From contig NC_134465.1 of NCBI RefSeq assembly GCF_047948215.1, positions 38,292,153-38,356,152 on the forward strand: DNA of 64,000 nucleotides, read 5' to 3'. The notes beneath the pieces were generated by a model. The model had not been told where the DNA came from and searched no databases. It worked only from the letters and a program-made list of their open reading frames with translations. Below are positions 36,600 through 48,869 of this stretch, piece after piece. Positions within the stretch are counted from its first letter, which is position 1, and every line of letters starts with the position of its first letter. The position numbers and the translations under genes were made by a program. The stretch is from Lycorma delicatula (taxonomy: Eukaryota; Arthropoda; Insecta; Hemiptera; Fulgoridae).

Positions 36600-37870
36600 A
36601 CTGTATTTTAGCTAAAGGTATCACGTTAACTGCATTTTCAATCGGCTAACTCAGCTGCTGCAGTGTCCTTGGTTTTGTAGCAAACATCATGTTTTTTAAA
36701 ACATCCCAAAAGTAGAATTCCACGGCCATAGAGATCGAGCCGGGAACTACGAAACATTTCCTCTTAGTTCCATCGGTCGCTCAGGAAAGGTATCAAGAAA
36801 TTCCATCGTGTCACGATGATAGCGGGGTGGAGCTCCAGTTTGTAGAAAGTAATATCCTACTTCATCGACAAAAAGTTTTGTAGAACAGGATTAATGTTGT
36901 TTTATAACATTTTGAAGTTAGAGATGCTGGTGACAGTCCCCTCAATGAACGGCCGAACAATCCCTCTAGAAAATAAACTGCATTTTACTGTTAGGCCTGG
37001 TAAATTTACAGATTTCTGTCCAATTTTGTGTGTATTTGCGTCGCTCCAATAAACCGTTACGCCTATTAATTGTTTCCTTACGCTTAAAAGCGGGTTCAGA
37101 CGACCAAACAATAAGCTCTCCAAATCCTTCATTTGTTTCACACTTGTCCCGGTACAAAGCTGTATTCACCTGTCTTTTTTTTTTCTTTACCCTGTTTAGC
37201 CTCCGGTAACTACCATCTAGATAATTCTTCAGAGGATGAATGAGGATGATATGTATGAGTGTAAATGAAGTGTAGTCTTGTACATTCTCAGTTCGACCAT
37301 TCCTGAGATGTGTGGTTAATTGAAACCCAACCACCAAAGAACACCGGTATCCACGATCTAGTATTCAAATCCGTGTAAAAATAACTGGCTTTACTAGGAC
37401 TTGAACGTTGTAACTCTCGACTTCCAAATCAGCTGATTTGGGAAGACGCGTTAACCACTAGACAAAGCCGGTGGGTTTGTATTCACCTGTCTGGATCTTC
37501 TTCATTTAATTCGCGTAGAAATGTCGGGGAAGTACGATCTCCGCTTATTAGCTTGTAAAATTCTTCAAACGCTGTTTTTAATTTAATACCGGTCTCAGAC
37601 AAACATCGTCTGAGAAATTTTTTAGGGGAATTTCATGTCGGGGTTTCTTTTACTAAAACAGCATTTTCATTACCCGTAGAGGTTTTTCTTCACTTCTTGT
37701 TTACAATGTTCACTGTTCCCATTAGCTTTAAACTCATCACAATTCTTGCAATTATTACTCTCGTCCGGGCGGTAGGGTTCCAAATTCCATCGTCCGACGT
37801 CTTTGTATCTCTTTTACTTTCTTATTTTTCCAATAATCCTTTAGAAACTAAAGTAAGTAGTCTTTTTACC
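36600..37870 (-). pseudogene. IS630/Tc1-mariner-type transposase relic, split by a SINE
   Basis: Reading the minus strand and skipping the SINE at 37,176-37,477, the following pieces appear in order but in changing frames: FLRELNEEDPDR, GELIVWSSEPAFKRKETINR, VYWSDANTHKIGQKSVNLPG, LTVKCSLFSRGIVRPF, EGTVTSISNFKML, then a block like YYFLQTGAPPRYHRDTMEFL and a weak match to PPRSPDLTPLDFFLWG. This order is characteristic of a DDE family in insects. In the usual proteins the first block reads SDE and the second QDGAPPHYHRD. Here the catalytic aspartates appear changed (SSE, QTG) and several stops are present, so the element is dead. Its N-terminal half (37,560-37,870) is only weakly recognisable. 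The family name is inferred from motifs, not a search. Confidence 0.72.
37176..37477 (-). mobile_element. Full-length tRNA-derived SINE, family 1, copy c, with 15-bp target-site duplication
   Basis: On the minus strand it starts aacccaccggctttgtctag with a polymerase III A-box-like tagtggttaacgcg, then a B-box-like gttcaagtcct. The body includes gaatactagatcgtgg, gttctttggtggttgggttt, caattaaccacacatctcag, gactacacttcatttacact and catcctcattcatcctctga, and it ends aggctaaacagggtaaag plus an A tail. Perfect direct repeats tgtattcacctgtct flank it at 37,161-37,175 and 37,478-37,492. It inserted into the transposase relic, so it is younger than that element. With a length of about 302 bp it defines family 1 in this window. 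Confidence 0.93.
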
Positions 37871-38289
37871 GAAGTCGGTAAAAAATAATAATATAAAAAT
37901 AGTAAATAATATACGGTCGGTTAAGATAATAAACAGTATACGATCTAGCGATGAGCAGCAGGAATGAAAAACAGATGATTTGAGCTCTCAGCGGATACGG
38001 ATCAATCATTTTACCTTTTGGCAAAATCGTAGACGTTATAAAAATCGCTATTTGTTAAAAATGAAAAGAGGCTCATTTAAAAACGTCTTAATTTACAGAT
38101 AATTTATATAGGATTTGGTCATCTAGTCTAAATACTATTTATTATTAGAGTACTAGCTTTTCTATAGTTGTGGTGACGTATACGAGTGTCCGACTACCGA
38201 TTGTAGTGCTGTTATAAAAATTAGTCTGCGTTTGACAGACGACGTGTACAGTCGACCTTTTCTCTGATGTTTCGACTTTCCGTTGAATA
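37871..38289. other. STIM intron, unassigned AT-rich stretch
   Basis: Nothing recognised between the DDE relic and LINE copy C. Confidence 0.5.
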
Positions 38290-39480
38290 ATTTCCTTTTA
38301 TGAGACCAATATGGCTTCATGAAAGGGTTGGCACCGAGGATTGCATCTTAAATGCCGAGGATTGCTTAAATGAAAGCGCCGACTGTAAATATGTTTTGGC
38401 AATTTTTATTGACATAGAGGCAGCATTTCCTTCCTTTTGTTGGAGTTCTGTCCTCTATGAGTTGAAACGCCACAATATTCCCGAAGCCATGCAGGCCGTA
38501 GTACGTGGCTACTTGTCTGACCACACGGCTCTGTTTAAGGATGCGCACCTAGTTGTGGAAAAGTCCGTCACCAGGAGATTCCCGCAGGGCTCCGTTCTCG
38601 GTCCCTTGCTCTGGAACTTGTAATTCGACGAATTTCTGGGACTGCCATCCCCAGAAAAGGTCACGGCTCAGGCTTTCGCCGGTGACTGTCTCCTGTTAGT
38701 TGGTGGTAACTCAAAACCACAGCTAGAAGACCGAATGCATGCGGCTTTGTCTACCGCAGAGAGATTGATGGATATTCTAAATTTTAAGATTTCTGTGCCC
38801 AAGACGAAGTTTATGCTTTTCAAGGGTGCAGACAAATTATCATTCCGTCGTAACCTTCATATTAAGTATAAAGGCTGTGTAATCAGCCGATTTCAAGTTC
38901 ATAGATACCTAGGTGTTTTGTTTGATAAGAAGTTGCTGTTTAGCAACCACATTAGGCAAGTAGCGGCGGACGCCGTTTCTGTGATGCAGAAACTTAGGAG
39001 GATTGCTTGAAGGATTACGGGCTGTCGGGCCGTCATTTGTACTCAGTGTACCGAGGTCTTTTCGAAAGCATTACCTATTACGCGGCGTCCGTTTGGGCGC
39101 ATAGGTTGGAATGAAATCGAGCACTTATTCAAGATTTAAGGAGTGCCCAGCACAGAGCCTTAATCGTATGCATTGGTGTTTTAAAAAACTTCCTACAAGG
39201 CTACCACTGTATTGGGAAAGGATCTCCCAATCGATTTAGTGGTGAAAGTTCGGCGGCCATGTGGCGATTGTTAAGAGAAGGGAGGCCGAGGTATTTGGGA
39301 TGCGGTTTCGAGCCGGGCATGTACCGAACGGTGATCTCAATGCACCGGTTCTAAATTTCTAACAGTTGTCCATCTCCCGCCTGCGGAGGAGGCTTTACAG
39401 CCTCGCGATAGAAGAATGGCACGCCACGACTAAGGGAAGGTCCTTGCATAGATTTATACAGGACTTGGGGGGGGGGGGTG
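38290..39480 (+). mobile_element. R1-clade LINE copy C, reverse transcriptase remnant
   Basis: The best-preserved reverse transcriptase of this family. Motif A reads LAIFIDIEAAFPSF (from about 38,396). Motif B reads RFPQGSVLGPLLWNL and is followed by a TAA. Motif C reads AFAGDCLLLV in place of AFADD, so the first catalytic aspartate of that motif is replaced by glycine. Next come ISVPKTKFMLFKGADKLSF, YLGVLFDKKLLFSNHIRQ and a diverged C-terminal part. Homology stops at a run of 12 G at 39,467-39,478, just before the terminal finger seen in copies A, B and D. It lies in the same STIM intron as the R1-type Gag relic, 2 kb away, and may or may not derive from the same insertion. Confidence 0.87.
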
Positions 39481-42400
39481 GAATGTTCAATAACCAGTCT
39501 ACACCGGTGACGATGCCGCTAGTTATCGACTCCGAAGAACTCGGTCGGTTTTACTTCGTTGAAGGTACGGTGACATCCATCTCGCCGCTGTGCCTGTCAC
39601 TTCTGACCGATACACTCCGCTTAAAACCGGGATTATTTGTTTATTAAATGAAGGATTACTTAAACAAAGATAAATATTCGTGAAAGATTCTACTGTTTGC
39701 TGTACAGCAGAGAGTAATTAGATATTTCTGCAGTGTATAAATGTTTATTCGACAAGGAAATCAGTCAGATTAATACTCGATCGAAGGCGTATGACAGTTT
39801 TTAAAAACAAAAAGAAGGTAAGGAAAAATGAATGGAAGCATTCGACTCATCGTAAGGATAATTTTATTCTCAAATCGTATCGAGAATTAACGGTAGAAAC
39901 TTTAGACAGCAACGAAAGTACGAAAGAAAAATTGAAAGCTTTATCAAAGCCAAAGGAGAAGACAACACGATAGTGAATAAATAAGTAAAAAATGTTTTCT
40001 CTATTTGATGAACTAAACGTTGTAAAAATTAAACGTAATTGAATGTTATTATCGTGGTAAAGTAAATTTTTGTATAAAGAATTGTTCTTTTGTTTTTTTT
40101 ATCTTTGACATCGCAGCTTTTAGTTAATAATTCGGTCAGAAATTATAATTATTCCCGTATTCGGCTTATCAAGATGAGTAAGATAGGCGTAGTTTTTAAT
40201 TTTTTTTAAATAACAGTTCTCGATTAAAATATTTATTACTTGGAAAGCGGCCAGTAGCTCAAAAATGCCAAAATCGTACGAATTCTTCGAGTAAAGATTA
40301 GTCGGGTAGTATTTTTAGATTTTATCCCCGCATTTTACGTAGGTGGAAATTCAAAACTTTGGTTAAAAAGTATTCAAAAAAGGATACTTTTCTTTAATTT
40401 CCCTCAAATTTAGACAAATTTCAATAAATAAAATAAAATTACATCGGTAAACAGAAAAGTAGTCTGGTATTGCAATAAGACCGCCCGAGTCTTTTACTGT
40501 TATTTTGATGCCAGTTATTAAGTGTCAAACATATTACGACGCGAATAGATACAAATTATTGAAAATCGAGATAAACGGGACCTATTAAAATTAATGTAAT
40601 CGTTAAGCCGCAAACAATAAAACATTTCATTAATCTTATAAATCTATTTCGATGATGAAAAAAAGGAAATCGTTTAAGTCGATCGTCTTCCGTTTGTTCA
40701 AACGAGCCGATTTGCATAAAAACAATACCGTAAATTAATAATCGCCAAAATATTTTTGCTTGTTATTACTTAATATTGTCCTGCACGTTTGTAATAAAAA
40801 TATGATAATTTTTGTAAAAGCTCTGTTAAAAAACGTTTTTGCGATAAGTTATCGCAAAACAAAGCAAATTTGTTTGTAATCGCTACATATAACCCATTCT
40901 TGTTTATTTATTAGCGCTGCGAATAATTTGAAATTTTTTTTTTATCGCCTGTTATAAGTGTAGAAAATTATTTTATGAGGAAAACAGCATTATAAATCTT
41001 GCGAGTTAATTTACAAATTATGTTATTATTCTCATTTATTAAATAGATTTGGTTGTCAAGGCCGTATAATAAAAGAATTAGTCAGGAGGCGAGTTGTATT
41101 TCAGTTGTTTTTCGTACTTAGTACGTTCATTAAGACGCCGGTTGTTAAATACAGTTTTGCAGGTAACGCGTGCGTAATAGCTGATGATCGTTTGTTTCGA
41201 TCGGTGAATTAATTCAATTATAAGTTAATCGTTGTTTTTCCTGTATCGCGTGAAAATATTAAGAATAAATTCTTCCTCTGAATTCAAGGGATTAAAAATT
41301 ATTTAATTTTAGATATATATTTCTATATCTCTTCTGACGAGTGAAATTCTTTTGAGCGACTACAAAATTATCGATAATTGTCTATTTCTTGTTTCGTAAA
41401 ATTTATTTATAAACGTTTTTCTAAAAATGTTGTCAACTAAGTGAAATCAGATTTGAATTTATTTTCATGAATTTTCTTTTTTTTCATTTTAAAATAAACG
41501 GCAGGGTTAGAGAGAAAATAGTTCACGTAACGAAGTACTGGTAGCAAATAGTTTTATGATAGACAAAGTTGTTTTCTATTGTTAAAAAGTAACAAAACAC
41601 TTCAGTTTCTGGAAAACTATATATACATTCGATTTTTAACCAGTTATATCAACAGATATATTTTATAGGGAAAAATTTTTATTATAAAAACAAAGTTGTA
41701 GAATAACATCGGTTTCTGAAGCGCCAAAATTTTGTTTGTAACTTCTTTATGTATAGTATGTATAGTCTTTAATAATGTATCAATTTATAGCTTATAGTGT
41801 ATAAATTTATAAGTTTGTTTAGTTTTTCAATAAAATTCACATTTTTCTGATTTAAAATCTTTATTCGACTTATTAACTCGCGTAATTCACGCACCTAAAT
41901 TTTAAAAAAAAAACATCAAAAATAAAATATTCCTTTAAATAAATTTTTTTCTCATTTAAAACATTTTAGTTTCATTATAAATCTATGTAAAGTTGTTTTC
42001 TAGCGTAAATCGTGCACCTACTTTTACTTAAAAAAATGTCAGTCAAAAAATTGCATGAATTACACGAGTAAATATGGTACGTATGTGATGTGCCGAAACC
42101 GTATCGGGTGCAGACGTTCTGACACCGGTTGCAATTTACTTAAAAATAACAAATCACATTTTAAAATATCATGGATCCCGTTCTAGAGTTCCTGCGGGAA
42201 TTAGTGAAGCGGCTGCTTGTCACCTTCTTCACCGATGCAAATGTACAGTAGCATATTAGATTTTAGAGTTCACCAAAATCAAGAACTATACATTACTGTG
42301 AACGAAGCTTTCATTCTGTTTGTTATAAAAACTGGCCGTACGGTAGGCATCATTACTCCATTACTCCATTACGGAAAAAGAAACTTTGAGATCGTCGTCT

Positions 42401-43665
42401 TTTGTATCTCAGTCGCTTTACATGCTGGATAACCATAAGAAAGACTAGGACGGATGGTGAAAGCAAAGATTCAGTTTCCTCTTCAGATCGCATTTATTAA
42501 TATCGTTTGGAATATTTGTGATTATTTGTTTTTCTTTAGTAGGATTTTCAATGTATTTCTGGAAAGAATCTACGATTACTTAATTTAAATTTATTTTAAT
42601 TTTATTGCCGAAGTTTCTTTCTTAATGAAGTTTCTGAATATAAGCGAAAATGTAGGCTCCGCTTTGCACATTTAATATTTTTATTTTCCTGATACTTATG
42701 CGATCATTAATGTATAAAACAGCTAAAATTAATTTTAAACAATGAAAGGAATTCAACGATAGAAAATAAAACAAATATGTCCATTACCTTTAGTCCTTGT
42801 ACAATAGTTATATAAAAATTTTCAGAAACAAATTTTGTAGGGAATAATTAACTGTAATTTAGTTTCCAGTTCATTCTCTTTGAATTTTATTAAACTATTT
42901 TTTTTAATTTCTTTAAAAAAATTTGAGGATATACTCTAATAAAAAAAAAATTTCTGCTCAGTCAGATTTTTGTTTTTTGCTCTTCCAAAAAAATTATTCG
43001 TTCTGCCAGAAAAATTAATGACAAACCAAACAGACAGCAGTAATATGCACGCAATTATTTCTACAATTCTTCATATCGCCTGTAATGATTCTGGCATTGT
43101 CTAACCAAAATCTACAGAACATTGTGGAAGAATTGATCAGTGGTGTTAGAAAGGTGTGATCTGCCTACAACAGGACTGTGAAATGACACAAACTACCTGC
43201 ACTCAAAGGAGTGAAGAGTTTTTCCACATAACAGGTGTTCATCCCGTCCTACGATTCCTTTATAGAACCTGGGTTTTTTAACGGGATTGCAATAGCAAAA
43301 ATTATTTATAGTTGGTTTTGCATCAACAAACTCAAACATTTTCTGAGACAGGTTGCTTCCCCCGATACTGAAGAGCCACTTAACCGTGGAACTCAGGAAA
43401 CCTATGGAAAATACTCATCTGTCTCGACAATGACATTTCAAAGTATCTGACTGAAATGTAAACAATTCAGTTAGATCTGTTCACTAGACGCTCAAGGAAT
43501 CTTCATTATAGAAAACAAAAAAAAATTTTTTTTTTTAATTTAACTGGGCTTCCTCTCCTAATAGATAACAACCAATAAATGGAACATTGTCAGGTAATTT
43601 GGCAAATTTAACTCGGACAGTTTTTACTTTTTTTTTTTAGATTAAATATTTTGCTCTTTTTTCAG
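39481..43665. other. STIM intron, 3' part
   Basis: About 4.2 kb of AT-rich DNA with no recognised exon or repeat family. Open frames at 39,366-39,647, 39,791-39,973, 42,217-42,432 and 43,235-43,450 show no family resemblance. CpG density drops within this stretch, around 42.4-42.8 kb. It ends in a T-rich tract and ttcag at 43,661-43,665. Confidence 0.6.
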
Positions 43666-43785
43666 TTCCTGAGAGAAGAATTGCAATACGAGGATGGAGC
43701 TGAAAAAAGACAGCGCGCATTCCATCGGAATGATGATATGCACATAAGCGTAAAGGAATTGTGGGATGCTTGGTTACGTTCTGAA
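43666..43785 (+). CDS. STIM exon: hidden EF hand and start of SAM
   Basis: An exon of 40 whole codons (phase 0 to 0): FLREELQYEDGAEKRQRAFH, then RNDDMHISVKELWDAWLRSE. It follows the ...LTESNE end of the previous exon, as FLREEL follows SDE in animal STIM proteins. The segment forms the second, non-calcium-binding EF hand that packs against the SAM domain and stabilises the resting sensor; the NDDMHISVKELWEAW pattern is highly conserved in insects. The acceptor ttcag ends at 43,665 and the donor gtaagt begins at 43,786, both strong. Bases just outside the exon do not extend the homology, which confirms the limits. Confidence 0.97.
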
Positions 43786-46609
43786 GTAAGTACTTTGTTT
43801 TTTACTTTTTCTTTAAATGTTGCCTTGCATTTATTTATATATGTTCTACATAATGAATGAGTAGAAAATATATTTCTTATGGTTTGTAAAAAATTATGTA
43901 GGAAAATTTAGTCTTAAAATTATTAATTATTACTAAGGCTAAATAGTAATTCATTAGTGACTATTTCTCTTACTATTTAAAAATGTATATCGTTTATAAA
44001 TTTGTTATTTGCAAAAGTTTATTTTTTTGTGATTCACTAAAATTTAAGTTTTAACTATTTATGTTATTCTGATCTAATCTAATCTTATATTATCTGATCG
44101 ATCTGATTATAGAATTATTTTTTTTTGTGTTATAATTTGACATCAGTCTTTTGTAGGCATTTCAAATAAACAAATATACATTATTGTGATTAGACGGTCG
44201 AATATATTGTTATATCCATTTAGCTTGTCTTGAATTTTATAAAGAGGTATGCTAAACTTTTTTCTTTTTTTTTCATATGTCTATATGTATGTTTATGGTC
44301 TGCTATGTTCAGTTCACAATGGGATCTGATTTGAATGTAATGTTACTAAGATTTTGAGGACAGTTGTTAAATATTGTCGCCTAACCACGTCCTTTCATCT
44401 ATGTTGTACGCCCTTTATTCATATATTTATTTATGGGCTCACTATTTACATTTTTTGTAATTGTAATTTTCTTAGAACATAAATAATTGTTGCAATAGTA
44501 AGGGATTACTTTAATTATTATGTCATTTTTTTATTTATAATTTTTAAAATTATTAAATGTTATTTCAAATTTCAATTCTACATGCTCTAAATCCAATAGA
44601 ATTTGTATTCTTAATATAATTTTCAACTTTTGTTCCTTATTTCTCATGCACTGTTGTTTTAATTTACTGAAGTTATTCTGTAATCTACTACACATAAAAA
44701 GGATCAAGTAAGAACTCTGTGCTACCATAAATAGCTACGCTGCAGGCTAGATTAGATTTATTAAGTGGATTTGTCTAGTCCTGTGCATCTCGCTCAAAAA
44801 TGGGGTCTGAACTTCTGAGACTTCTTACTTAATTATTACATCTTTCATAAGATACAAACCTAACAAATCAGAATCATTATCCAGAAAAGAAAATATAATA
44901 AAAATGATGCTCCTTTGATATTGAAACATTGCACATAAAGGAGTTAACCGGTTTTAAATTATCATAGTTAAAATACTGTATAATAGCCTAGTTTAAAAAA
45001 ACTAGCATTACATTCTCAAAAAATTCAACATTTTTTTTTTGTTTAAAATTATTGAGCGATTAGATTAATAGCTGTTTAAAAACTGTCTATTATAGAACAA
45101 TAGACTTTTAAAACAGAAGTCGTAAGTTAAAATCGGAATATCAAGAGTCTGTACAAAATTTTAAACAGAAAAATTATAAGCATTCATGCATCATATTTTC
45201 TGCTGTTAAGTACTATTGTACAATTTAAAAAAAAAGAAATACTTTTAGCACAATAATCAGTTCCAATAAGTAAAAGCACAGTAAAATTTAGCAGTAAATA
45301 TAATTTACAGTTACAAAAGCGATACAAATAAACACAAATTAAATTGTGGCTACTTATTTATAATGCCAGTGATTAACACCAATTGATCTCAATTATTTAA
45401 GTAGTGTAACAGCTTTAATAATGCATATACTCATACATATGTATGGGTATAATGAAATATCATAAATAAGATGTAAAAAACAAACTTACTAGTAAAGTTT
45501 TATGTAAATATTAAGATTTGATTCTCATTACTGCATTTTTTCTATACTGTAGAAGGAATCACCCTTCCAAAAAAAAAATTGGATATAATTAATTAGTTTG
45601 GCTCAAAAACCGTTTACAAAACTGTTCACTTAAAATATAAATGATTATAGCCATTTTGATGGTTAAATGATCAGCATGTTTAGAAACATTATTGATGATG
45701 AGAATGATGATTATAATTTATTATCATTGATTGTTTAACAATTGAAACCGCCATCAACGTTTAGATTTTAAGTGAACATCTTTGTTGTAAATGGTTTTCG
45801 AGCTTATTATTCTCTTTTTCAAATTTATTTCAGTAAATAAATGTTTAGCATCACCCCTTATTTATAATGCATTATAGATAACACTGAAGGGGGTTCCTGT
45901 TTGTTATTCAACTTCATTTTTTTTTTTATATCGGGCAAACATTTATATCGCCCGAAACCAAAAAAGGAAATGAAAAATTGTGCTAGTTTTATTTATTTTC
46001 TTTCAGGATTTACAGACGTTGTTCTTGTTAAAAAATTAATTTTCTGAAACAGATTCTATAAATTTTGTAAACAAATAAAACGAAAATAAACATTTTTTTT
46101 ATTTCTTTATAATATTTTGTTATGTTTAAACTCTTAATGGAAAAAGTATCCAGTAAATTTTATTTGTAAAAATTCCCAGAGTGTCATTAAAAGGGTGTCT
46201 CGCTAAATTCAGTCTGTTCATTAATTGCAGTGTTTTGATAAGATATGAACTGTCACGGTGAACCCTTCTGGATCTACATTCATGAAATGATGAAAATGTT
46301 TTACATCTGTATAAAGATATAAATATAATGTGATATAAGATAGTGAGTGATTAGTTTTAAGAAAAGATGAGAATCTTAAATGGCTATATTAATGTTGAGA
46401 GGTTATGCCTGATTTTTAAGGGTGGTACATTCAACATTTGTGCAAGAGTTATATTCCATATGACTCTTCCATTTTGAGATCTAATTTTGTTTTCTTATTT
46501 GAGATCCAATAATTTATTTTTTTTGAGATCCAAGTAATACAAAGATTTATGTTTTTTAAATGTACTTTGCAATATGAATTTTAATACATTCTAGGCCAAT
46601 TAATAACAT
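43786..46609. other. STIM intron, unassigned part
   Basis: AT-rich, CpG-poor DNA. No repeat family or exon recognised before the mariner relic. Confidence 0.55.
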
Positions 46610-47497
46610 CAATGTTACTGAAAACCACCTGTTGCCGCTAGATTTGGCTAACAGTACTCTTTGTGAATCAGTGTTCCAACAGCTGTGATGGTGAGAGGCT
46701 GCATTGTTGACTTTCGTGCAGTTGTATAACGTTGTGTTATACTGCTTCGACAAACTTCTAAATGGCAGATTTTAAAAAGCAAAAAACCAGCATCAAATCT
46801 TGCTTCATGCTTAAAAAACAGGTGCAGAAACCCATCGCATGCTTGTGGAAACATTTGGTGACAACGCTATGAGTAAAAGTAAAACTTTTTTGTGGTACAA
46901 ACGATTCAAAGATGGACAAACGACAGTCGATGACGATGAGCGTTCAGGAAGACCATCATGATGATTGTTTTTTTTGACATCAAAGGCATTATCCAGAAGG
47001 AATTTGTTCCTCTTGGTCAAACTGTCAATGGGATGTTCTGTTGTGAAGTTTTGAAGCGGTTACGCGAAAGCATTAGGCCCAAACATTCAGATCTGAGGGG
47101 TAACAACAGCTGGGTTCTGCATCATCTTAATGCTCCCGCACACACATCGCTAGCCGTTCTGATTTTCTTGGCTTTCAAAAAGACAGTAGTGATTCCCCAC
47201 CCACCCTATTTGCCTGAACTTGCTCCGTGCGACTTTTTTCTTTTTCCGAAAATAAAATTGCAATTGAAAGGCCGTCATTTTAACACAATTGAGGAGATTC
47301 AGGAAGAAACGCAGAACGTGCGTAGAACACTTACACCTGCAGACTTCCAGGGATGCATGGAATCATGGGAAAAACACTGGGATCGCTGTATCAATGCCCA
47401 AGGGGATTACTTTGAAGGAGAGTGGAAATTATAAGTTATGGTAAGCTATTTTATTTTTATGGTAAAATTCCCCGAACCTTTGGGTAGCACCTCGTGT
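46610..47497 (+). mobile_element. Internally deleted mariner transposon (DD34D family)
   Basis: A start codon lies at 46,762. The helix-turn-helix part follows in two frames: KQKTSIKSCFMLKK, then after a frameshift ETHRMLVETFGDNAMSKSKT and VDDDERSGRPS before a stop. Sequence then jumps directly to FFDIKGIIQKEFVPLGQTVN and continues open to 47,434. About a third of the usual 345-residue protein, including the first catalytic aspartate block, is deleted. The second catalytic site reads HHLNAPAHTS, with Leu in place of Asp; the third, LAPCDFFLFP, is intact. Exactly 34 residues separate these positions, as in mariner. The 3' end, about 47,461-47,497 (ccgaacctttgggtagcacc and following), looks like a terminal repeat. 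The matching 5' terminus was not found. It cannot be active. Confidence 0.9.
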
Positions 47498-47514
47498 ATA
47501 TGTATATATATATG

Positions 47515-47560
<46 letters not shown>

Positions 47561-47572
47561 CATACACATATA
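47498..47572. repeat. (TA)n/(GT)n compound microsatellite
   Basis: TA and GT dinucleotide runs, then a long TA run, directly beyond the mariner 3' end. Confidence 0.9.
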
Positions 47573-48869
47573 TGTTTGTCTGTTTGTGTTATTGCATCAC
47601 GCGATAATCAACTGACCAATTACTTTCAAAATTGCAGGATGCATTCGTGTTATCCGAGAGAAAGTTTTACCATCGACCGAGGCCCTAGCTCCCTTGAAGG
47701 TTAAGATGTTAAAAATATTCATTATTTCTTAACAGCGACTGCCTCTCCCTGACAATTTCCATGGCAATACAGTTTGATTGTTTACTTGTTGCAGCTTAAT
47801 ATATTACTGCTAATTTACAATATTCTGGTTTAGATAAACCGAAAAATTTCATTTAAGTTCTCAATTTACTCGTACTTTATGATATAATTTTTTTTTTTAT
47901 TTGCTCAGAAAGTAGAAACTATCAAAAAAAATTTGTTAAATTTTGAAAGTCTAATAAAATAAAAGATTAATGCTGTTAATAAATAAAGAATAAATCACTT
48001 AAACAAATAGTTTTATTATTGTAATGCGTATGCTATTTGATGATTTTAGGTTGTAATGTTAATGATAATGTATATATGTTTATTCTATATTTATTATAAC
48101 AGCTTTATTTTTTGTTCCGCTTTAGTACTCTCATTAACAAAATAGCACTTTAAAATGCTTCTGCACCTAAAAAAGTCTCAGTTTTAAACTTGCAGGTAAA
48201 TTTTATTTTTAACTAGTTTTTATTATTCAAAATAAGAATATTAAATAATTATTCTGATAGCATCATAAAGTACATTATATAAATGTCAATATAAGGTAAA
48301 TTTTAAATTTAAAAATTTAAGATTAAATTTTACAAATTAAAAGATAAAAGTAGATGCGTTTACAATCCATACTAATTATTTAAATACAGCACATTAAATA
48401 ATTATAATAAGGTGAATACATTCAATATAAAAGATTACTATAAAATAATACACAATTCAGATGCTGCCATTGAAAATAATTTTTAGCACATTGTACTGCG
48501 TATTGTACGAGATGTAGATAGATCACATTTTCTTTTTGTTTTTAATTAATATTATTTAAAAATTCATTAACAGAGTAATATTGTTATTGTAAAAAAAAAT
48601 TTTTCAATTTTATTTCAAATAAATTGTTGGGAAGATTTTTCAAACAGTTTGGCAATTTATTAACAGAAGCGTAATAAGGCTATTTCTTGTCAATCAAAGT
48701 ATTATGTTGAGTTGTATGAAAACAGTTCCATTGTTTGGTTCAGTAAAGGTGGATATTGTTATTTTAAAAAAAAAAGTGATCATTCTTTTTTGGAAAGATT
48801 GCACATTCATAAATATAAATACAAAGATTAGTTAATATTTCTCAATATAGGTCTACACGATTCATACTT
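47573..48869. other. STIM intron, AT-rich stretch
   Basis: No exon or repeat family recognised. CpG is very rare. Confidence 0.55.

Noticed and set aside
42217..43450. Open frames of 71 codons that might be extra STIM exons
   Set aside because: Flanking exons already join in phase with conserved protein on both sides, and the frames have no STIM similarity.
47438..47704. 88-codon open frame with IYICVCVCI-type sequence
   Set aside because: It is the translation of a TA/GT microsatellite.
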